Shown: positions 11,300 through 36,160 of the stretch, piece after piece
Position numbering within the stretch: position 1 is the stretch's first letter
How the letters are laid out: every line of letters starts with the position of its first letter
Source: Trichuris trichiura
Taxonomy: Eukaryota > Nematoda > Enoplea > Trichinellida > Trichuridae
Assembly (NCBI GenBank): GCA_037903355.1
Contig: JBAJFE010000014.1
Coordinates: 4,340,001-4,404,000 of the forward strand
DNA length: 64,000 nucleotides
Reading direction: 5' to 3'
Made by a program: the position numbers and the translations under genes
Notes under the pieces: model-generated
What the model was told of the DNA's origin: nothing
Database searches by the model: none
Seen by the model: the letters and a program-made list of their open reading frames with translations, nothing else

Positions 11300-14058
11300 A
11301 TCCACACTTACGCTTCTTTGCATTTCTCTCGTCTATTTTTTCACGGAGTTCGTCGTACTGTGCTCACCATTTTCGAACCATTCCGTGGTCTAACTTTTTC
11401 GCTTTGCAAAAAGCCGTCAGATTCTTGCCTTGAGAATCCTTCACGATTGCTTTTTGTACTCGACACTATAACTCTACCTTGTTGCAAGCATACTGCCTGA
11501 GAGTGAAAATATTATTCCCTTTTGAAAACAAAATTGCATTTCTGCACCAACCTGTTGCACATAAAATTGCAAAAATTACTGAGAGAATTCGTTCGGACGG
11601 ACTGCGTGAAAGATCACCGCAAATGCAGATGTACCAAAGCACTTTATCTGCTCGTAAACTCTACAGCGCAATAATTTAACCATACACAAACAATCTATTT
11701 TAAGCTACGATACGCCCGTCACATTTTCCAATGGATTTGCTAAATATGCGTCCCTGGAAGACAATCACAACTGGTTCTTATTTTCAGGGTGACTTACACT
11801 GACGAGCACCCTAAAAGTAGTGTTATGGCGTATTTTCAGGGGAAGTCTTATTATAGGAAAAACACGGTATTAGTACATGGAATAAGAGACAAAATATTTA
11901 AAGTGCAATTCACAAACGAAAACGTAAGTTTGAATGGAGAAACCTAGATTTATTCTTTCTAGCTTTTTCTTTAGTACATGCCGTTTTAATGTCTGCTAAT
12001 GGCTACTTCTGTATTAGTACGTTCGTAGAATGCTGATAATGGCAAGACAATTGGGTTATGACCCTTAATGCACTGAGATCAGAGCACACGTAATTGAATG
12101 GCTAACCGGTTGGCTTTCTCGTTGAAAGTCGAATGGATCATATATGTAAGAAAACGAAGCAACTTGCCCTGTCCGTTTACTTTCCGCTTGAGAACGTTGA
12201 CAACTTGGCAACACTTCAACACGAAGACAATTGTAACTTTGATGAGTAAGGAATTTTACGCTTTAAAATGGACGCTTCACAACTACTGGTGCTTTAATAA
12301 GAAACACTGGTATAGAAAACTACGTTTTTCTTTGCACTGCATATTCAGACAATGTTGTCGCGTAGGTTGCATTTATTTGTGAATCTCAAAACTTACGGGA
12401 ATACGCAGTTCTCGTCATTAGCGGTTTTCATAATAGTCATGAAATCTGCAAACGAATGTTGTCTAATATTTTAAATTTTAAAGTATCTTTAAATAATGCT
12501 GACGAAGCTGAGATTAATCGTGCAATCTCGGGCACTGCTACGCAGCACCAGGGTAAGGCGACGTTAGAGTTACTTGTTAAAAGGATTACTTTACGGTTCG
12601 CGTTCGTCCATTTATTCTAATTCAGTTTTATCCAAAAATGGCACAATAAATGCATAATTGTACTGCTAGAAATATTAAACAATTGCTCCGTTACAATGAA
12701 TGTAAGAAGCTTTGAAAAACCATGAACAAATAAAAAATCTAAGCAGAACCAATAATGTTAGTTTTCGCCTTTCCTCTTGTCTCGTCGGTGGAAAGTGAAA
12801 ATAAAAAGCTTTTAATTGCACGCAGATGGATGAATGGGGCTTTCAGGACTGACCCTGTCGTCGTCGTCGTAGTCGTCAACGTGATGGTAAAGGCCTCGCA
12901 ATCTGTCTGCAACGTGCTTATATGCGTGCTTGATAACGTTGCGGACGTTAAGGTATAGGCCAGCAAGTCAGGTCATCGATTGCAGGGTCCTCACGGAGGC
13001 TCCTGAGTGTGTGAACTCTCAGGTCGGTTTGTGATGTTGAAACATTCGGTTAGGTGCCTAATAGGTATCCAAGCTTAGCTAGCGATTACAGAGTGCTAAT
13101 ATTCGATTAAAAGCTGTCCTACTTTTACTTCGCACTGACGCAACGATGAGAAATTTAACATCATGAAACCCCAATTCTTGTTGCCGAAGAAGTTCTATGT
13201 CCAAACATCTAAAGAAAACTTTTTGTCGCGCAAATTTACCTAGAGATAAAGTTATTTCCTGTCAGGTGAACTGGAAAAAGCTTTATTCTGCGCGTGTCAG
13301 TCACAGAAATGGAAGAAGAGAAAAATGAAAAACTTGTAGAAGACGGCGAATCCGCTGTGTACCACAAATGTAATACTAAAATGACGGCGAGGACTGAAAT
13401 GCGAAAAAGGAAACACTTGGGCTGCCGGTTGCTTGCTGGTAAAACGCCTAAATCGTTTGTGCACGAATGGAAGGTCCATTAGAAGGTGCACGAAAATTGT
13501 CCACTTTGTGAAAATATGTACCATTATTCTTGAGGAACCTCTGGTGCCTTCTTGACCCGGCTGTACATCGAAGCGGCAAAGTTCGTGCGTACGGAACATG
13601 TTAAAGAGGTAGGGGACCTTCCCTAGGGGCAGAAGCGGGATGTCAACGCTACACCATCAAAATTAGAACAATGAAGAAGTAATGCGCGCTGATGTGCCAG
13701 CAGCACAATAATAAACAAATAAAGAAGACAGGTTGGCTGCCCAAGAGCATGCCATGAATGGGAACTCGTCCTGAGGACGGAGGCAAAACTGCCAAGCGTG
13801 CACCATGGAAAGCACTAATACTCAGTTCGCTGAAACTTGACCCGGTAAAGAGCAGAAATGAAACTGGCGGGACAAAGAACTTAGCATGACATCCCTAAAA
13901 TATCAAAAATGATGAATGGACGCTCCAACCATCAGCGGACACTTTGCAATGTTAACCTCCTCCAACGAGATAAAGTGCCCTATTGAAAAAAGCAATTAAT
14001 CGAAGCGGACGGCGCAGAAATAACCCGGGAAAAATCTTACGGCAACCGCCTGCTTTGA
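11300..14058. other. Intergenic 3' of FOXK, no gene seen
   Basis: No supported gene. A short imperfect TCG tract (about 12,857-12,880) makes complementary open frames on both strands that I do not regard as coding. Poly(A) signals on the minus strand for FOXK could not be identified here. Confidence 0.35.
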
Positions 14059-25588
<11,530 letters not shown>

Positions 25589-25599
25589 TGCTGTTCGGC

Positions 25600-26645
25600 G
25601 CCAGCTGCGACAAAGGCAAGACAAAGTCAATGGCTGCAATGACACTTCAACATTTTGCAAGGAATAAAATGAGCCTAATTTTGTTTTACTAACCGGCTGA
25701 GTGCCGACAAAAACAACGGTGGTTAGGCGGAAGCGTCAAGACCATGGAGGGTTACCGGCTCGGTGTCGAACAGACTACCTTTACTGCACAGATGGAATTA
25801 GCTAAGCTGCTGCTTGTCTTCGCAACCAAAACCGCAGTGGAGGGTAAGAACTATCACGGCGTTCCGCTGTCTGCTCTTCTAAGTTCCACATGCTCAGGCC
25901 TTTGCGACTTGGCTTTAGCCTTTTAAAGTGCGCTTCAAAACTTGTCACTTGAAACAACGCTGCCCACCTTTGTACGCACGGCAGCAAGGAACGACCGCGT
26001 CCGCTCTTACCGTAGACACTCGTACGGTAGTGATTTTCAAGGTTACTTCTTCGCTACTTATTCAGACACATTGGGGATTATTCTACGTTGACAGTTGGCT
26101 TGTCTTTTGATTTTAACAGCCAACCATTATCGCAAAGCTATTACAATGTTCTTTACTGTAAGTACCAGTGCTTACTTTAATTGTTTTCAGTGTTTCTCTT
26201 TATAAAACCTGAAGGAAAAAAAAGAAATTGGACATTAAGCGCTTTGCAACAATACAGTGTACAGTTGACTACGCTTGCTCAACTAACGGTAGGAACAAAA
26301 TGTGACAAGACGGCATTAGCAACAGGAATGCTATCGTCGAACGTCGCGAAGAAAACAAATGAAAATCAACTACACCAAAGAAAAAATACGGATAAGTATA
26401 ACACTTCAACAGAAGCAGCAGGGTTTTTCCGACTAAATTGAGCTCTTCTGCTTCGAAAAGGTGATAAAATGTTTTCTTAAAACTGGAACAATGGCCATTT
26501 TTGGATCGGCAGTTTGGTCCTGACGAAGTCGCGGCTTTGTTGCCACAAGGTACGTTGAATCAGTACACTGAGACACGTTTGCGGGATTGGCGCCTGCAGG
26601 AATCCGATGCGCTCCGCGAAACGCCATGACAGGCAAGATAAAGTG
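25600..26645. other. Spacer between FOXK and the tetraspanin 3' end
   Basis: Holds the presumed FOXK promoter and 5' UTR (right of 25,588 on the minus strand) and the tetraspanin 3' end. Open frames on the plus strand here have no recognisable domain. Confidence 0.4.
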
Positions 26646-29600
26646 CTAACGACATGCCGAACAGCTGAATTTTGAATCGATGATCGTCAGATGACTGTCG
26701 CAACAATAATAACAACAATGTACCTCGGCTAACAGAACAAAAGTGAAGACAACGCTCAGTACGGTAAAGCCATCACGCAAAGCGCGGAATATGCGCAGTC
26801 GACATCCCTGAAATACGGAAACAGAATAAAAATGCCAACGAACTTCGAATAAAATGTTTTGCTGCAATCCGAACAGTAGCAATGTGTTTTAGAATTCAGC
26901 GCAAGATTACTACATCAGTGCAAGAAAAAAGAAACGAGGCATTAACGAATACAAAAGAGTGTGTATATAACCTGTCACTGATGACCATTGTTAGAACAAC
27001 AAAGCGAGAAGTCTTGTCTGTTCTATCAGGTTTTATGTCACTTTTTGAGTCCCACAATTCACTACTAAAACCAACTTTACTTGCACACATGGCGGCCAAG
27101 GCGCGTAATTGCTAGTCGAAAGCGCAACAATTTACGGCAATGCTTCTGACGTATTGCGCACCTTGACTTAAGAAACTGAATGGACACGCTTTTACTAAGG
27201 ATGTGCAGCTTCTCCGTTCGCGCGATCAACTAAATGTCACGAACGCTATTCAAACTTCGAAAAATGTAAACATAATCATAGAGCTCATATTATCTAGGCT
27301 AAGTTAGCTAACAGGTACTACGAAAAGTTTTAACGACAAAATGATAAAGTTTGGTGGAGCTGTTGGTGAGCGAAATTGGATCAATCGTCTCACCAATATC
27401 ATTACATTTCCCTGTTCTTCTCTGTAGAAGCATACTTTTCTCATAACAAAATCTACTAGGAGAAAACGATAACTTTGTTAAGCAAGATGTTGGCCGATTC
27501 AACAAAAGTTCAAAAGTCTGCCAACTGTTCGAATGGAGTGAATGTCAATCGGCACGTCATTAGCCATGCGGACCAAGATTAGCGTCAATAAACATTACAC
27601 TGAAGTGCTAATATTCGCAGATATTGTGGACACTGAATAGTCGTTTTATTTTTGAAAGGATTTTGCCAGCTAAATATTCAGCACTCTTTAGCAGACGAAA
27701 CGTACTCGCTAACTTTGGGGATCAGTTTTATTTAGAAATCGACTACAGTTGAAGCTGTGGGAAAGTCGAACAGTTTAGCAACACTAATAGTGGGCAATTC
27801 ATTTTACTTGGCATTCGCTTGCGCCGAGTCAAAATCGAAAAGCAAGCAATTGACATTACGTCAACGTAAGCGCTCATACCAAAAATAATTGTTCTATGCC
27901 CTATCTCTTTTGACAGTTAATAGAAAGCTGTTGCAATCAGGAAAGCAACGCCGCAGTTAACACAACCAAACATTCCAAAAATGTAAAAATCTGAATTGGC
28001 ACTACAATGCCCATTCCACTGAACTTAAGTTTTACCATTTATAATTTTAAAAATATCCCTTCAAATTATTTCAGTAAAGTAAAAGAATAAACGTTCAGTC
28101 ATCAAGTTCGATTCAGCCGTTCCCATAAACGTTTTTAGTCTTCTTTCTTTTTCTCAAAGCTATGCGCGGTTGGGTGTCGTAACTACAAACTTTTCATTCA
28201 CGCAACGACAAAGTGATCCTAGGCACTTAACCGGCCCCAACAGAAAATCTCAGTTAAGAAGAAAGAACATGAAACGAAGATCTTTTAACTAAAGGAATTA
28301 CATTCTCAAAAGAATTTTTTTAGCCACTGAAATGGGAGCATCTGCGTGAACACTTTTTCACTGCTTGCTCAAACATAGATAAACACAGAAACGTACTTCG
28401 CAATCTATATCGCAACTGCGAGGACGCGTCAGCCTTAGCTGGTCGAAATCGCCGCAACCAGAACTGCCACAGCAGCGAAACTGAAATAACACTCAACTAT
28501 TGAACGGTTATTAACATAGAACTATTAAAGAACATACGGCAGTGTGCAGGGCATCCAAAGCTTCCTGAACTATTGATGGACCCTGATAATAGCGGCTCAC
28601 CATGCTGTCAAGCGTTTTGCCCAAATCGTTCTCAATCTATAAGACAGTCTGCGCATTGATTACTACGTAACAAGTTCCTACTGTTTCCCTGTTGATGAAT
28701 AAGATGGCGCCAAGTGACAGCTGGGTGACGAATAGGCATAGCAAGCAGATGAAGTACTAAAAATAACACCATGTGATACGTAAGTGAAAATTTACACTAG
28801 CACCACACAATCCACTCTTTGCTTTCTTTAGTTCACATAAAGTTAGACTGTTTAGGAACAAATCTTTTGCTCTGATAAAATCTCCTAACTTCAGAAGATG
28901 CAACAATGAACTATTGCCAAAATAGTTATTTTTGAAGATATCCCAAATGAAACTGATTTTATTTTTGAAGAACCAAGCAACCTAGCAGTTTTAAGATATG
29001 AAGCTTACATTGCTTTTTATTTATCCAGGCAAAGCCCTATTCCAGTAACCAACAGCAGAAAACATATTTACGTACACTAAGAGTGGGGTGTTTTCAGCCG
29101 GAAAGCGAAGTTATTCATCTGTATTTTTCAGTAAACAGAACCGTTTTTGGGAAACAGGTATGTCCATACATGAACCAGTCATAAAATCGCACGTTTTCAG
29201 CGGCGAAAAAATTACTCAAACATTTTTTACAAAGCTTAAGTATTGAAAAACAGGAATACCGCCAGTTATAAAATGACTAACTTTTCACTGGACGTAGATT
29301 TTTGCTAGTTTTATTTTAGACATTTCGAGGCAACTACTATGAAGCAATAGTATTAACAAATAATTGAACTGATCAGTTGCTGTAACGACCTTTTGTACAC
29401 AGATACTCACTGCTTCTATTCCAAAATGGAAAGCGTGCCCCTCACTATTCTCTACCCAAAAATGAAAACATCACTCTGCAAACTTTGCAATCATGTTTAA
29501 CGATCGTAGCGGATCCAGAGATAGCATAATTTTTTCCCTGCATCATTTCTGAAGAATAATCTTCTATACAGAAGCGTTCTTTACACCCTTTTCTTTTACA

Positions 29601-30801
29601 GACAAGTGACTTCGATGACAAAATGACCTCCATGGACAAAACAACTGACAAGTTGGGAAGTTAACCTTTCAGATGAACAGCTAGCTGAAGCGAGGTAGAC
29701 TTACGACTTCATAAGCCATTTTCTCGTGGGCAACCCTGAATGATTTATTACCAACGCCTGTTGTGCACTGGTGAACGATCATGCTGTCAGCGGATACTGA
29801 ATAGCGCAATTTGCCTATTTTATCTTCAGCGAAGCAGTTTGATGGCAGAAGACAGAAGGTTATCTGTGACAGACTATTCCCTCCTAATTAAATGTTCTTG
29901 CACATAAGTTCGACGTACTAAACTTTACAGGGACCAAGGAACAAGATACAGCACAGCAGTATTTTTCCTCTTTCTAGCAAAAACGACTTACACTTAGCAT
30001 GCACTACACATGATATATTCTGTCACTGAAAACTTATCTTTGTCATAGAAGTTTCGAGTGAATATTGAAAACGTGTGCAGACGTTTTATAAGCGCATGCA
30101 ACTGGCCACTTACTTGGCGGGAAAGTTCTTAAGTTGGCATGTACACATATTTTGCACCTATTTCCAATAGATAGCAACCTCAAACCCGTATTACAAACTT
30201 TTGGCAACCACTCGTTTGAACAACCAATAACATCAAAACTCTATTCGGTTAGAGTGACAAAAAGCGTGGCAGAAAATACAGAAAATCTTTAACTGTGCAC
30301 AGGCGGCGGCAGAAATGGTTATTTACCGTAACCAGCATGCAACTGTGCAGTTGAATGGAGCCACAGCAGCCAAAGAAACTGACGATAATCATTGCCCCAC
30401 CGACAGCTATGAGAAGATAGGCACCAACGTACAGCACATCGTACTGGTTTGCCACACTGCGGTACTTTTCGCTGAGAAAATCGCGAAATCTCTCATCTGC
30501 CTTGAGAAAAACTCCGAGGCAGACAAGTCCAATACCAACTATCTGAAAAAAGCAACAATAATTCGTCCCGAAAACTGAAACGGCTACCTACAATGAAAAT
30601 TAAGTTGAAAGCAAAAATGCAGTATTTGATGAGTGCCTTGCGGTTTGGTTGAACCGCGATCTTTGCTGTAGCAACGGAACTCGACCGAGGGTAGATTAAA
30701 GCAGCCGGAAGTAAGCCTGCATCATTGGCTTGCTTGGCAGGTGCCTTCTTTGCATGCAGCTTATCGCTGGCTACGTACGAGGCAGATCGGTGCCTTTCCA
30801 T
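26646..30801 (-). CDS. Tetraspanin membrane protein, five recognised exons
   Basis: Exons: 30801-30592, 30542-30327, 29863-29705, 28480-28397, 26807-26646, all phase 0, GT-AG. Exon 1 gives a long basic cytoplasmic N-terminus (about 55 residues) and the start of TM1 (A-L-I-K-Y-C-I-F-A-F-N-L-I-F). Exon 2 completes TM1 and gives the small loop and TM2, ending in the diagnostic F-F-G-C-C-G-S-I-Q-L-H-S-C-M-L. Exon 4 carries the large-loop signature R-C-C-G-S-S-G-C-G-D-F with P-R-S-C. Exon 5 starts G-C and gives TM4 and a Cys-rich tail (C-C-Y-Y-C-C), likely palmitoylated. About 276 residues as modelled. Exon 3 is supported by phase and splice sites only. A clear TM3 is missing, so one exon between 30,326 and 29,864 is probably unread. 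Tetraspanins organise receptors and integrins in plasma or endosomal membranes. Confidence 0.8.
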
Positions 30802-32690
30802 CTTGTTTTTTAAGTGGATGAACCGCTGGCTGAAAACCACAACTATCAATGTCGTTACCAAGAGAAAGCAAAATGCGACTGAAAAAGTATCAGCAAACGT
30901 ATAAAATGATTCTCACAAATCACCGCTCTTAAAGAGCAGGAAATGGTTATGATTTGAACGTTTGAACCTAAGTTAGCACCAGCCGGCGCTGAGTGAAAAT
31001 AAATCATTCAAAGAATAATAGCTCTATTTAAAACAGCAAGCTCACATCCCATTTACGAGACGAACGCAAATGACAAGGCACATCGCTTGTCCACATGTTG
31101 AAAAGCGAAGGTTAAGCAAAAAGTCGCTCCGCTTACCCAAGCGTGTCTGGCTTTTCGAGTAATGCAGCCTTTCTATAACATGCACTGGAACAACCACATT
31201 GACACAATGAAAAATAAAAGGCTTTTCAAGCAGCTATTTTAGTCCCCTTCCAGAAAAAACTTTGATTTACTCACGCTGCAACTAAATAATTGTTACTGTA
31301 ACTCAACAAAGATAAGTAAGTGCTAGACCGTCGGCAAATAATTCAACAACTCGCAATTAATGGGTCTTGTATTTAATATCCTCTAGTTTGCAAGGCGTGT
31401 TTTTACACTAGCCTGAGACGAATGTTTGGTTTGAAATCAACAATTTTGTCTTATTTCATTGTATTTAGTCTTGCACGTAATTATAGTTGCCCAAGAGGGC
31501 GTTGCTAAAAGACATAGTCGCGCCAGTTTTCCTGCTGATACTCGCGCGCACACATGCACATACATAAACACTGAGAACTGGTTAGTTTGATAGGCTGGCA
31601 CAAAATATTTTGCTGCAATAAATGATGATAGCTACCATGGCTTCCGCATTTGGGCATACCTTTTATTTACGCATTCACGCTGCCTCACTTCTTGCGAGGA
31701 TAATTTTGGCTTGAGGTTTATATATTGTACTCTTATTAAACAGGAAATGCTTGTGTTATGAAAATATGCTTATTCAGTAGACCTACTGTTTCCGCAGACT
31801 TGACTCAGCGCGTTTTGCTCCAGTGAGGTCATTTTTCGCAGAGACTTACACTTCGCTGCTGCAGACAGAACTTGTCTGCGTGTGCAGTTGTAATCGCGAG
31901 AAATATTTCGGATCATTCCTAATCCATGCCCACCACGTATACTGTAGCTCCGTAAAATTGGCAAAAAATGCAGGTTCCTGCGTCCTCACTTTAACTTCGC
32001 TTCCCATTGGATGACCACTTTTCGTGTCATTACGCACATTCCTAAGATTATTCGCGCAATTAATTTTTCATTAAGCTGCGTGATCTCGCTTGTCGCTTTT
32101 ATGTCAATGCATCTGGCATATGGCAGCGAAAAGTGAGTGCTGCAGTGTTAACATAGCTCCGCGTCATTACTACAACAGTTGAATTGTTCGTCCTTCGGGG
32201 ACAAATAAATTAATGAGCAACTCGCTGGCAGTGTCTGTAGGCTAAGCCCAAGCCGAAATGTAACACAATTTTGTGTGTGTGACGTTGCTCAAACTTTTTA
32301 AAGTAAACTGGAAAGTACGAAAACTGGCATTAGGTACAGTCCGCTTATTGCTAGCATTATTCGCTGCTTAAGTCCCTGTTGGTCATTGCTTTTCTAGACA
32401 AACTAGAAATTCGCGAACAGTTTCTGTAGGCCGCCTATGCCTAAACCAAAACCTAAGAGAACTCAGATGCTGGTCGTGCTTTTTCCATGTGCTCCGGCGA
32501 CGGTGACACCAATGCGGTCCGACGAAGAAAATGACATTAATTTACCTGGCTGACTGGTCCTTCTGTCTTTGATCTACCTGTCACCCTCACTCTCCCCCCA
32601 ACTGTGCCCTAGATCTGTTTCTCGCTTAGATTTCTTGCCGTTCTTCCTTTGGCGACCTTTTTTCTCGACTGCATTTTCACAGTTGCTCCT
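30802..32690. other. Intergenic, no gene seen
   Basis: No gene recognised. A stretch of about 90 bases (31,938-32,024) recurs in inverted orientation at about 34,632-34,725. Confidence 0.4.
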
Positions 32691-32699
32691 TTCGAAAGA

Positions 32700-34140
32700 C
32701 AGGATGTCTTTTAACAGGCTTGAATAGTTTCATAGTAGATCTTCAGATTCACGGGTTTGGCCTGTTGGATGTATCTGTAAGTAAACTTCAAAATGCCCTA
32801 CCAACGGATGGATGAGCAAATTGTAAGAGAAAATACAGAACAATTTGTATACCGTACGTTTCGGAACTGCTCGTGTTCCGTCGTCAGCAGTGTTGGGGAG
32901 GTGTTTATTCGGTAAGGGGTTTATATAGCGCATGGGTACAATGGGTGTTTGATTAGTTGGGTAGGGCGCAGCATTGGAATTTATTAATCGGCGCAGCCCA
33001 TACTTCACTAACCTCCACGCCATTGTCGCGATTGATAGTGGAGTTGCTCTGGATGTACAGAGCCTCCTTAATACGCCTAAGATGTAATAAGTTTTCGTGG
33101 CATATGATCTTCGGGTGCGGGTCGAGTGTGCACCGAGATGCGTGCTCAACGATCACTGAGGCACTTATCGCGTTCTCCATGGCTTTTCGAGGGTCCGTTG
33201 TCGGTGGACGCCCCGGCCGGTGGCCTGTACCCCATTGAGTCTTCGTTCGGCGTTCTTGTATGTCAACACATTCTTCATGTGTTGGCCGAATCTCTTAAGT
33301 AAAGTGTTGCCCGTTTCTCCTATGTAGGAGGCGTTGCAACCACACTTTATTTGGTAAATGACACCGGGTCTGCTGTCAAAAGGAACCTTGATCTTGTCAT
33401 TTCTCACAATCGAACGAAGATTACATGAACTTTTAAATCTCACGTTGAAATTTAAGGAGCGCCCCAGTCTCCTGATCCGTTCACTTAAACCACTGTAGTA
33501 GGGAAGGAGCAGCACCGGGCGTTGTTGGTTATCAGGCGGGGACGGTGATGAAGGTTTATTTTGTTGGCACTGTTTAATAATGGAATTGATGAATTTACTG
33601 GGGTATCCGTTACTGCATAGTGTGTTATAAATGTGTCTTAATTCTGTATTTAAATATTCGGGGTCACAAACCGTTAGGGCCCTGTCAACCATCCCTTTAA
33701 CTATACCTCTTTTAACTGAAATAGGGTGATGAGAAGAAAAGTTTAGGTGCCGGTCTGAGTGGGTGGGTTTCCTATAAACTGTTGTTTTTAACTTATTCCC
33801 TTGTTTAATGACTAAGACATCTAGAAAAGGGAGTTTACAATTATTTTCCTTCTCAATGATTAGCGTTATCTGGTTGGGGAAGAGACTATTCAGGTGTTCC
33901 AAGAGAGTTTCTTCACTGCCTGATTTTATGATGGCAAAGATGTCGTCTACATATCTTTTGAAAAGGACAGGAGGGGCACAGTCTTGCAGAGTGCTGAAGG
34001 CTTTTTCTTCGAGATGTTCCATGAAGATCTCTGCAAGTATGGGGGGGAGTGGACTGCCCATAGGCGCACCGTCCTTTTGTGAGAAGAAACTATCCTGGAA
34101 TCTGAAGTAGTTGCCCTCGCGCATGCAGAACGACGTTGCT
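32700..34140 (-). mobile_element. Penelope-like retroelement, 5'-truncated (RT and GIY-YIG)
   Basis: An open minus-strand frame (34,124-33,165) begins inside the RT palm: D-G-A-P-M-G-S-P-L, then the catalytic R-Y-V-D-D-I-F-A, L-P-F-L-D-V-L-V and V-Y-R-K-P-T-H-S-D-R-H-L-N-F-S-S-H-H. It continues to a GIY-YIG endonuclease (V-I-Y-Q-I-K-C-G-C-N-A-S-Y-I-G-E-T-G-N) with the preceding Cys-rich linker. A frameshift near 33,170 moves the last about 75 residues to another frame (33,180-32,953). The N-terminal RT blocks are missing. Downstream are a hammerhead-like motif (32,851-32,893) and the terminal repeat (to about 32,700) shared with 37.1 and 45.4 kb. Confidence 0.9.
32851..32893 (-). ncRNA. Hammerhead-like ribozyme motif, family 1
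   Basis: On the minus strand: stem I strand ACTG, core CTGACGA, one extra C, stem II GGAAC/GTTCC with a 7-nt loop, GAAA, then CGTAC and GGT. A15.1-CG-U16.1 forms the palindromic ACGT that replaces stem III, A is base 17, and CGGT pairs with ACTG. It lies in the terminal repeat of the Penelope-like element next to it, where hammerheads are known to occur. All core bases are present apart from the extra C before stem II. Confidence 0.7.
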
Positions 34141-35700
34141 CCTTGCGCTTTAGTTACCTGACAGTAAAGAACTCCGTAGAAACATTATGCAGAGTGAAAA
34201 CTGCGGGCCGACTATATACAGTGCCAATAGTTCTAGTTTTCAATTTACATGTAAAAAACATGAGTAGCGCCTCAGTTATCTTGAGTTTTGCTTTAGGCTT
34301 AGCGGGCCTGCATGAACTGTTGGGGAATTTTCGGCTTATGTACAAAAGCGATGAGCAACAGTAGCTTGAGCAACGAATTATGTCAGCAACGGGCTGTCTG
34401 TTTATCTGATTTTCTGTTTACGTAGAAACAGTACGACAAACATCTCAATTGTGTGCTGCGTTTACGTTTAGGCTTAGGTAGCCTCCAGAGAACCTGCTGG
34501 CGAATTACTCGTTAACTTGCTTGTCCGCTAAGCAACTGTTAGTAATCATGTAGAATCATGTCTACACTCCAATGACATAAACGAGGTGAAAAGTGTCAAG
34601 TGGCATATAGAAAATTAACTGCACAGCTTAGTCTAGAAAAGTGACTATCCAATAGAAAGAGGGCAAAGTGACGGTGTAGGAACCCGCATTTTCGCCGATC
34701 TTACGGAGCCACAGTACGCCTGGTGAGCGTGAAATAAGGAAGATCGATATTTCTTTCGTCGTTTGTGACTGAGCGCAGTGTTTGAGATTTGTTGTTAGTC
34801 TAGTAGTCTTATGTTTGCTTGTCACTGTTAATTACTCATGCAGAATGTTTCCAACGTGCAACCATTTAGCTTTAATTCTTCTGTTAGGTTTTAAATTGTT
34901 TTCATCAAATATACGTAAAGATAACCGATCGTTCTTCAGTCTTTTTAATTGGGTGCAGCTCTTTACCGTTGAATCGGCATTGACAATAAAGCATGGAAAC
35001 CTAAAATGCAGCGCTCAAGCGATCAGGCATCTTTCCGTACACAGCAGAACTTCGCCTGTCCGGACTAAACGGGGTCGAGGGCAGTCTGAATAACGGAAAG
35101 TTTCGTGTTGCTTCTTTTTCACTTTAGTTAGTGTAAACTCCATTTTTCGAACGCATTTTTAAGCGCACAACAATTTTGTAGTTGAGCCTGCGGCAGAAAA
35201 TTATACCTCGTGAAAAAAGCCTATATGTGTTACTTTCGAAGCTATCAAGAGGTTCCTTATTATCTGGCCGAAGATTCCTTTCAAGCACAACCTTTTGAAT
35301 GACGTAGCTTGCCTTTCAAACCATCCCACAGCAGCTTCCAATCACTGAAAAGCCTTGACACACAACATGCACTCATATTTTTGAACTTCATAACTTTCCA
35401 ACTTCTCTTGATTTCATCATTTTCGTCAACAGATCCTCACTGTTGCAAGATAATCAAATTTCGATAACAACTGTCGCGCTCATTTGATGTTAAAAGTATC
35501 GGACTTTTAGCTATTTCTTTAAGAGCACTGGCCTCAAGAAAATTTTCGCTTACTCCTTTATTGACAAGTCTGAAGACCAGACCCGGTAACGGATCTATAC
35601 ATTTACATGCGGAAATCACAATATTGTTCATTTAATGCGGTAGGAGTACAATGTGATGTTCAGTGCTTAGGGACCACCAGGTCTCGTCTTCAGCGATTTC
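34141..35700. other. Intergenic, mostly unassigned
   Basis: Holds the inverted partner (about 34,632-34,725) of the 31.9-kb repeat. From 35,300 to 35,640 the minus strand may carry a decayed C-terminal piece of a pogo-type transposase that continues beyond the palindromes at 36.42-36.57 kb. That link is an inference. Confidence 0.3.
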
Positions 35701-35709
35701 AGAACTATG

Positions 35710-35939
35710 ACTTCATGATTAATCTGTTTCTTCTTACGGAATGTGCGTCCCGTTTGAAATACAATAAACTTTTAGTGTCCGTAGCTTTCGGGCAGCGCGT
35801 GACCCGTCCTAACCGTATTCAATACCGCTGAGAACGGGTCACGCGCGGTCAGAAAGCTACGGACATTAAAAGTTTATTGTACTCCAAACGAGACACACAT
35901 TCCGTAAGAAGAAACAAATTAATCATGAAAACCTACAGT
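35710..35939. repeat. Palindrome of two family 2 hammerhead repeats, decayed
   Basis: Two copies of the repeat face each other about a centre near 35,820. The outer tails (TTTCTTCTTACGGA left, TCCGTAAGAAGAAA right) mirror each other. Each arm carries a hammerhead-like core: plus at 35,823-35,862 (CTGAGAA, so G8 is changed) and minus at 35,778-35,817 (C3 is changed). The arms differ at many sites, so this pair is old. Confidence 0.7.
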
Positions 35940-36060
35940 CCCGTACCAAAAAGCCATATGACTTCATGATTTTGTAAATGTAACTTCTTGTTACGGGACC
36001 GTGTAGTTTCATGTCGAGTTTCTTTTACGGAAAGTTTGTCCCGTTGACAGTATTTTTATT

Positions 36061-36100
36061 CCGGAGCTTTCGGGTCAAACGAGACCCGTCTTCAGCGGTA
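36061..36100 (-). ncRNA. Hammerhead-like ribozyme motif, family 2, left arm
   Basis: Minus-strand core CTGAAGA, extra C, stem II GGGTC/GACCC, GAAA, GCTC, CGG. It is identical in the core to the copies at 36,161 and 10,151. It lies in the left arm of the palindrome. Confidence 0.6.
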
Positions 36101-36160
36101 TTAATATAAAGCAATGAAGTAACACCGTGAATTTTCGTTACTTCATTGCTTTATATTAAT

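Noticed and set aside
12739..12966. Overlapping open frames on both strands with Thr or Val runs
   Set aside because: Produced by an imperfect TCG repeat; no domain and no splice context.
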